In this document: in pieces, positions 61,771-64,000 of the stretch | Numbering within the stretch: position 1 is the first letter of the stretch | Layout of the letters: every line of letters starts with the position of its first letter | From: Citreicoccus inhibens | Lineage (GTDB): Bacteria; Myxococcota; Myxococcia; Myxococcales; Myxococcaceae | Assembly (NCBI RefSeq): GCF_019039035.1 | Contig: NZ_JAHNZT010000036.1 | Span: 17,616-81,615, forward strand | Direction of reading: 5' to 3' | DNA length: 64,000 nucleotides | Notes under the pieces: model-generated | What the model was told of the DNA's origin: nothing | The model's input: the letters and a program-made list of their open reading frames with translations, nothing else | Database searches by the model: none | Program-made: the position numbers and the translations under genes

Positions 61771-62361
61771 TCAGGCTCCCTGGGTTGGGGCCTCTTCAAG
61801 CTCCTTGACGACGAAGTTGATCAAACGAGGCTTCAGCTCACGCAGCCCTTCGGCGATTCGCTCGCTCATGATGTACGCGGAGGGGTCTTCGCGTACGCGA
61901 AAGAAGTCGGGGGCGTTCTCCAGCTTCTTCGGGGCCAGGACGTAGTAGTCGACGTTGACCACCTTGTCTTTGTGGTACTCGATTTCTGATTCCTGAAGAT
62001 TCAGGCAGTCAACGGTACCCAGCGGACTGAGAATGAAGTGGTCCGGAGAGGCGACGCGCTTCTTGTGATTGTAGAGGGCCACGGGGAGGTACTCCGTGGG
62101 GCCTTGGTTCAAGCGCTCGAAGACCTCTTTGACGCGGCGGCTGGTGACGACCATGCTGCATGTATTCGAGACGAGGTCAGGGACCTGCATGCCCTTCACG
62201 CGATCCGTCATGAAGACACGGGCGTTGGCGGGATAGTCGGAGCCCAGCTGTTTGCCCTTGCTAAGTTTATATGAGTTGAGTCCAAGCCCTTCCGGGTAGT
62301 CATCCAGGAAGCAGAGGTCTGGATTGTCGCAAGTGGTCAATTGAATCAGATAGTAGGGCAT
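61771..62361 (-). CDS. Imm11 (DUF1629)-like immunity protein, unit C
   Basis: The ATG at 62361 gives 196 residues beginning MPYYLIQLTTCDNPDLCFLD. The core ILSPLGTVDCLNLQESEIEY and VVNVDYYVLAPKKLENAPDF aligns with the unit A and B copies. It starts 35 bp after the AHH nuclease stop, a wider gap than in A or B, and its ribosome site is weak. Codon use is low in GC. It is the only immunity gene in the same orientation as the unit C nuclease. Confidence 0.75.
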   Translation of the reverse strand: MPYYLIQLTTCDNPDLCFLDDYPEGLGLNSYKLSKGKQLGSDYPANARVFMTDRVKGMQVPDLVSNTCSMVVTSRRVKEVFERLNQGPTEYLPVALYNHKKRVASPDHFILSPLGTVDCLNLQESEIEYHKDKVVNVDYYVLAPKKLENAPDFFRVREDPSAYIMSERIAEGLRELKPRLINFVVKELEEAPTQGA

Positions 62362-62396
62362 GCATGACCCGGGCGTGGGAACCAGGTTGAGCGCTG

Positions 62397-63305
62397 CTAA
62401 AGGGCTCGAGAAGCAAGCTTGTCGAGAGAGCGCCCGCCCCCATTCGGCCCCCAGCTGAGGATGAGATTGAGGAGGCGGGTGGACAGGGATTCCAGCCGGG
62501 TCTTGTCCAGCTCGGCATCTGGAATGGCGTGTTCCTTGCCCTCGACGCCGAGGAGCGCCTCTTGGCAGATTTCTCGGTAGTCGCTGATGATTTTTTGCAG
62601 GCCGCTCAGCATCTCGACGGTCATCTGGCTGTAGACCGGGTGGTCCGTGCACGAGGCTGCGACTCGGGAGGTGTCGCCATCCTTGAGTTGGATGTGTCGT
62701 GGCAACTGGAGCAACTCGGCCACCTCACGGTCCTGAGGAATCATCAACATGTTCTTCTTGTGGTTGACGTTGTACCTGGTCTTGAGCAGGGCTTTCTGCA
62801 TCAGATTGCTGACCATGGCCTCCTGCTTCGAGAACTCCGATTCCAGTGTGCCCTTGGGGATGAGGTGGTGAGCGTTGTTCCAGTACGGCCAGGTGTCCTG
62901 CGTGAAGTTGTAGCCCGCGCGAATCTTGACCTTGCGCTTGTCAAAGGTGCGCCGCCGGACGGTCCTGAAGGGGCCCTCAACGTCCCAGTCGCCTGGCTCC
63001 GGAATCTCCAGGTGGGCGCAGTAGCGGTCGGGTGTCATTCCACCCTTGTTGGCTGGGTAGGCCGAGGTCTCCAGCCGCCGCTTGGGGAGGTCGTTGTTGT
63101 ACCGGTGCAGCCGCGCCTTGATTCCGTCGTGGCCCTTCGCCTGCTCATAGGCCTGATAGCGGTAATTACAAGAGACCTTGTTCTTGAAGTCCGCGAAGTT
63201 GCCCTGATGGCCCGTCAGGCAGGCGCCGTTCTCGGTCGTGTTCTTCTGCGGGTCGTGCAGTTCGTCGAGCTCCGCGTCCCCGAAGTGTCCCTGTTTGCCA
63301 GACAT
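62397..63305 (-). CDS. AHH-family nuclease toxin, unit C
   Basis: The ATG at 63305 with an AGGAGGAG site gives 302 residues. The nuclease core is YWNNAHHLIPKGTLESEF (His146-His147), then HKKNMLMIPQDREVAELLQL and CTDHPVYSQMTVEM. The N-terminal module keeps the Cys pair (29 and 46), the following NYRYQAYEQA and GDWDV at 105-109, though its middle is longer than in A and B. No KS-like gene precedes it within 126 bp; instead a divergent Imm49-like gene begins. It may thus have lost its adaptor. Confidence 0.82.
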   Translation of the reverse strand: MSGKQGHFGDAELDELHDPQKNTTENGACLTGHQGNFADFKNKVSCNYRYQAYEQAKGHDGIKARLHRYNNDLPKRRLETSAYPANKGGMTPDRYCAHLEIPEPGDWDVEGPFRTVRRRTFDKRKVKIRAGYNFTQDTWPYWNNAHHLIPKGTLESEFSKQEAMVSNLMQKALLKTRYNVNHKKNMLMIPQDREVAELLQLPRHIQLKDGDTSRVAASCTDHPVYSQMTVEMLSGLQKIISDYREICQEALLGVEGKEHAIPDAELDKTRLESLSTRLLNLILSWGPNGGGRSLDKLASRAL

Positions 63306-63431
63306 GGAGACTCCTCCTTGGGTGCGCGGAGAATAGGGCAGAGTGTTGTCGAGCCCCAAAGAGGCCGTCAAGCTCACCCGACCGAAGGGCGACGACGCAC
63401 GGGAACGCGATAGCCTCCGCGGAAGGTGCCC
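63306..63431. promoter_or_regulatory. Divergent promoter region between AHH nuclease C and the Imm49-like fragment
   Basis: 126 bp between two divergently transcribed starts must contain both promoters. I saw no clear -35/-10 pair. In units A and B the nuclease is instead preceded by the KS-like gene, so this promoter arrangement is specific to unit C. Confidence 0.35.
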
Positions 63432-63797
63432 ATGAAGCCCCACTTCCTCCCCATTGCCATCAAGAACTCAGGCATCGCCCTGGAAGATATCTTGCCCCAC
63501 GTGGTCAAGACGCCTGCCGCGCTTCGCCACTACGCCCACGTGTGTCTGCTCTACCGCCGGCTCGCGGTGGGTACGCTGCTCGTGTCCAGTGACCCCCAGG
63601 GGTTCTACAGCTACCTGTTCAAGAGCTCGCGAGCCTTCCTGCACTTCCTCCAGACCGCTCCTGCGGAGGAGAAACTCACCTCACGGGCGGAGCCTTTCTT
63701 TGATGCGGTCGCTTGCCGAGACGAGGACGGTGCACGGGCCATTGTCTCACGGTGCCCCTCGGCTCCGGATCCCGCCCGGGAATACGAGGAGGACTAG
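63432..63797 (+). pseudogene. Imm49-like gene truncated by an IS element, unit C
   Basis: The ATG at 63432 has a GGAAGG ribosome site. The 121 residues align with the first half of the other Imm49-like proteins (SRAEPFFDAVACRDEDGARA, then PAREYEED). The reading frame stops at a TAG made at the junction with the insertion sequence, just where the unit B copy continues FLFVRF. Its second half is presumably beyond the element, outside the window. The gene is inverted relative to the Imm49-like genes of units A and B. Confidence 0.85.
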
Positions 63798-64000
63798 GGG
63801 CTGTCCCTGGTCTCGCGTTCGGAAAACAACTCGAGGTTGGCCGAACGTTCAGTTCGGTCAACTCCCAATCGCGCGCGGTTGCTGGTAGGGGCCCTGGGTG
63901 CTCAGCACAGGCCTATGCGCCGACATGAGCTGAGCGATGCCGAGTGGAGCCGCATTGAGGCGGTCCTGAGTCCCAGGACTGGCCCGCGCTCGAAGCGAGG
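63798..64000 (+). mobile_element. IS5-family insertion sequence, left part
   Basis: The left end begins at about 63797-63798 with ggggctgtccctgg, immediately after ctag in the broken Imm49-like gene. A CTAG-type (YTAR) target fits IS5-group elements. About 117 bp of leader precede the transposase start. The right end and target duplication lie outside the window. Confidence 0.75.
63915..64000 (+). CDS. IS5-family transposase, 3'-truncated by window edge
   Basis: The ATG at 63915 opens a frame that runs off the window after 28 codons: MRRHELSDAEWSRIEAVLSP followed by Arg-Thr-Gly-Pro-Arg. This is the N-terminal DUF4096-type motif (LSDAEWxxIEPLLP) shared by IS5/IS427-group transposases. The DDE catalytic residues would be in the missing part. 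Confidence 0.85.
   Translation, partial: MRRHELSDAEWSRIEAVLSPRTGPRSKR

Overview
The window is chromosomal DNA from a myxobacterium, most likely of the Myxococcus, Corallococcus or Archangium group. The evidence is the very high GC content, strong third-position G/C bias, densely packed genes, and a gene set typical of that group: many lipoproteins, TPR proteins, two-component sensors, FHA and IPT/TIG proteins, paired DUF4139 proteins, and AHH nucleases with Imm11 and Imm49 partners. I saw no rRNA, tRNA or CRISPR array. The species call is an inference from gene content only.

Positions 1-53,000 are mostly ordinary accessory and housekeeping genes. They include a partial GST, a Cry-like toxin with crystallin-like and jacalin-like parts (1129-2775), a GH13 lipoprotein, a metallophosphoesterase/cupin pair, a chemoreceptor, a methyltransferase, a tandem DUF4139 pair, a membrane/FHA pair, a diheme peroxidase-like protein, an OmpR-type two-component system, a 1364-residue LamG and nine-TIG protein, several oxidoreductases, MsrA, an M20 peptidase, a PAS histidine kinase, azlCD with an AraC regulator, a GH15 enzyme, and small conserved domain proteins. 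At 39,897-43,963 a 45-residue Cys-containing peptide gene, a hairpin, a TPR protein and an ABC exporter lie in a row. This looks like a peptide-export operon, possibly RiPP-like.

Positions 53,088-64,000 form a tandem toxin-immunity island and are the most interesting part. The complete unit (A) reads leftward as ketoacyl-synthase-like protein, AHH nuclease, Imm11-like protein and Imm49-like protein. Diverging rightward from it are a protein with a TS-N/UBA-like start and a DUF4150 PAAR-like protein. Unit B repeats the four leftward genes with strongly diverged proteins and keeps only the last 215 coding bases of the PAAR-like gene. That tail is almost identical to the intact copy: a 238-bp direct repeat with 2 mismatches, offset 3852 bp. 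Unit C has a third AHH nuclease and Imm11 gene, plus an inverted Imm49 gene cut by an IS5-type element that runs off the window end. A SMI1/KNR4 gene borders unit A.

I infer a type VI secretion effector island that grows by recombination at the PAAR-like 3' end. In it the KS-like proteins, which lack catalytic residues, may act as adaptors and each nuclease carries two different immunity genes. No T6SS core gene is present in the window.
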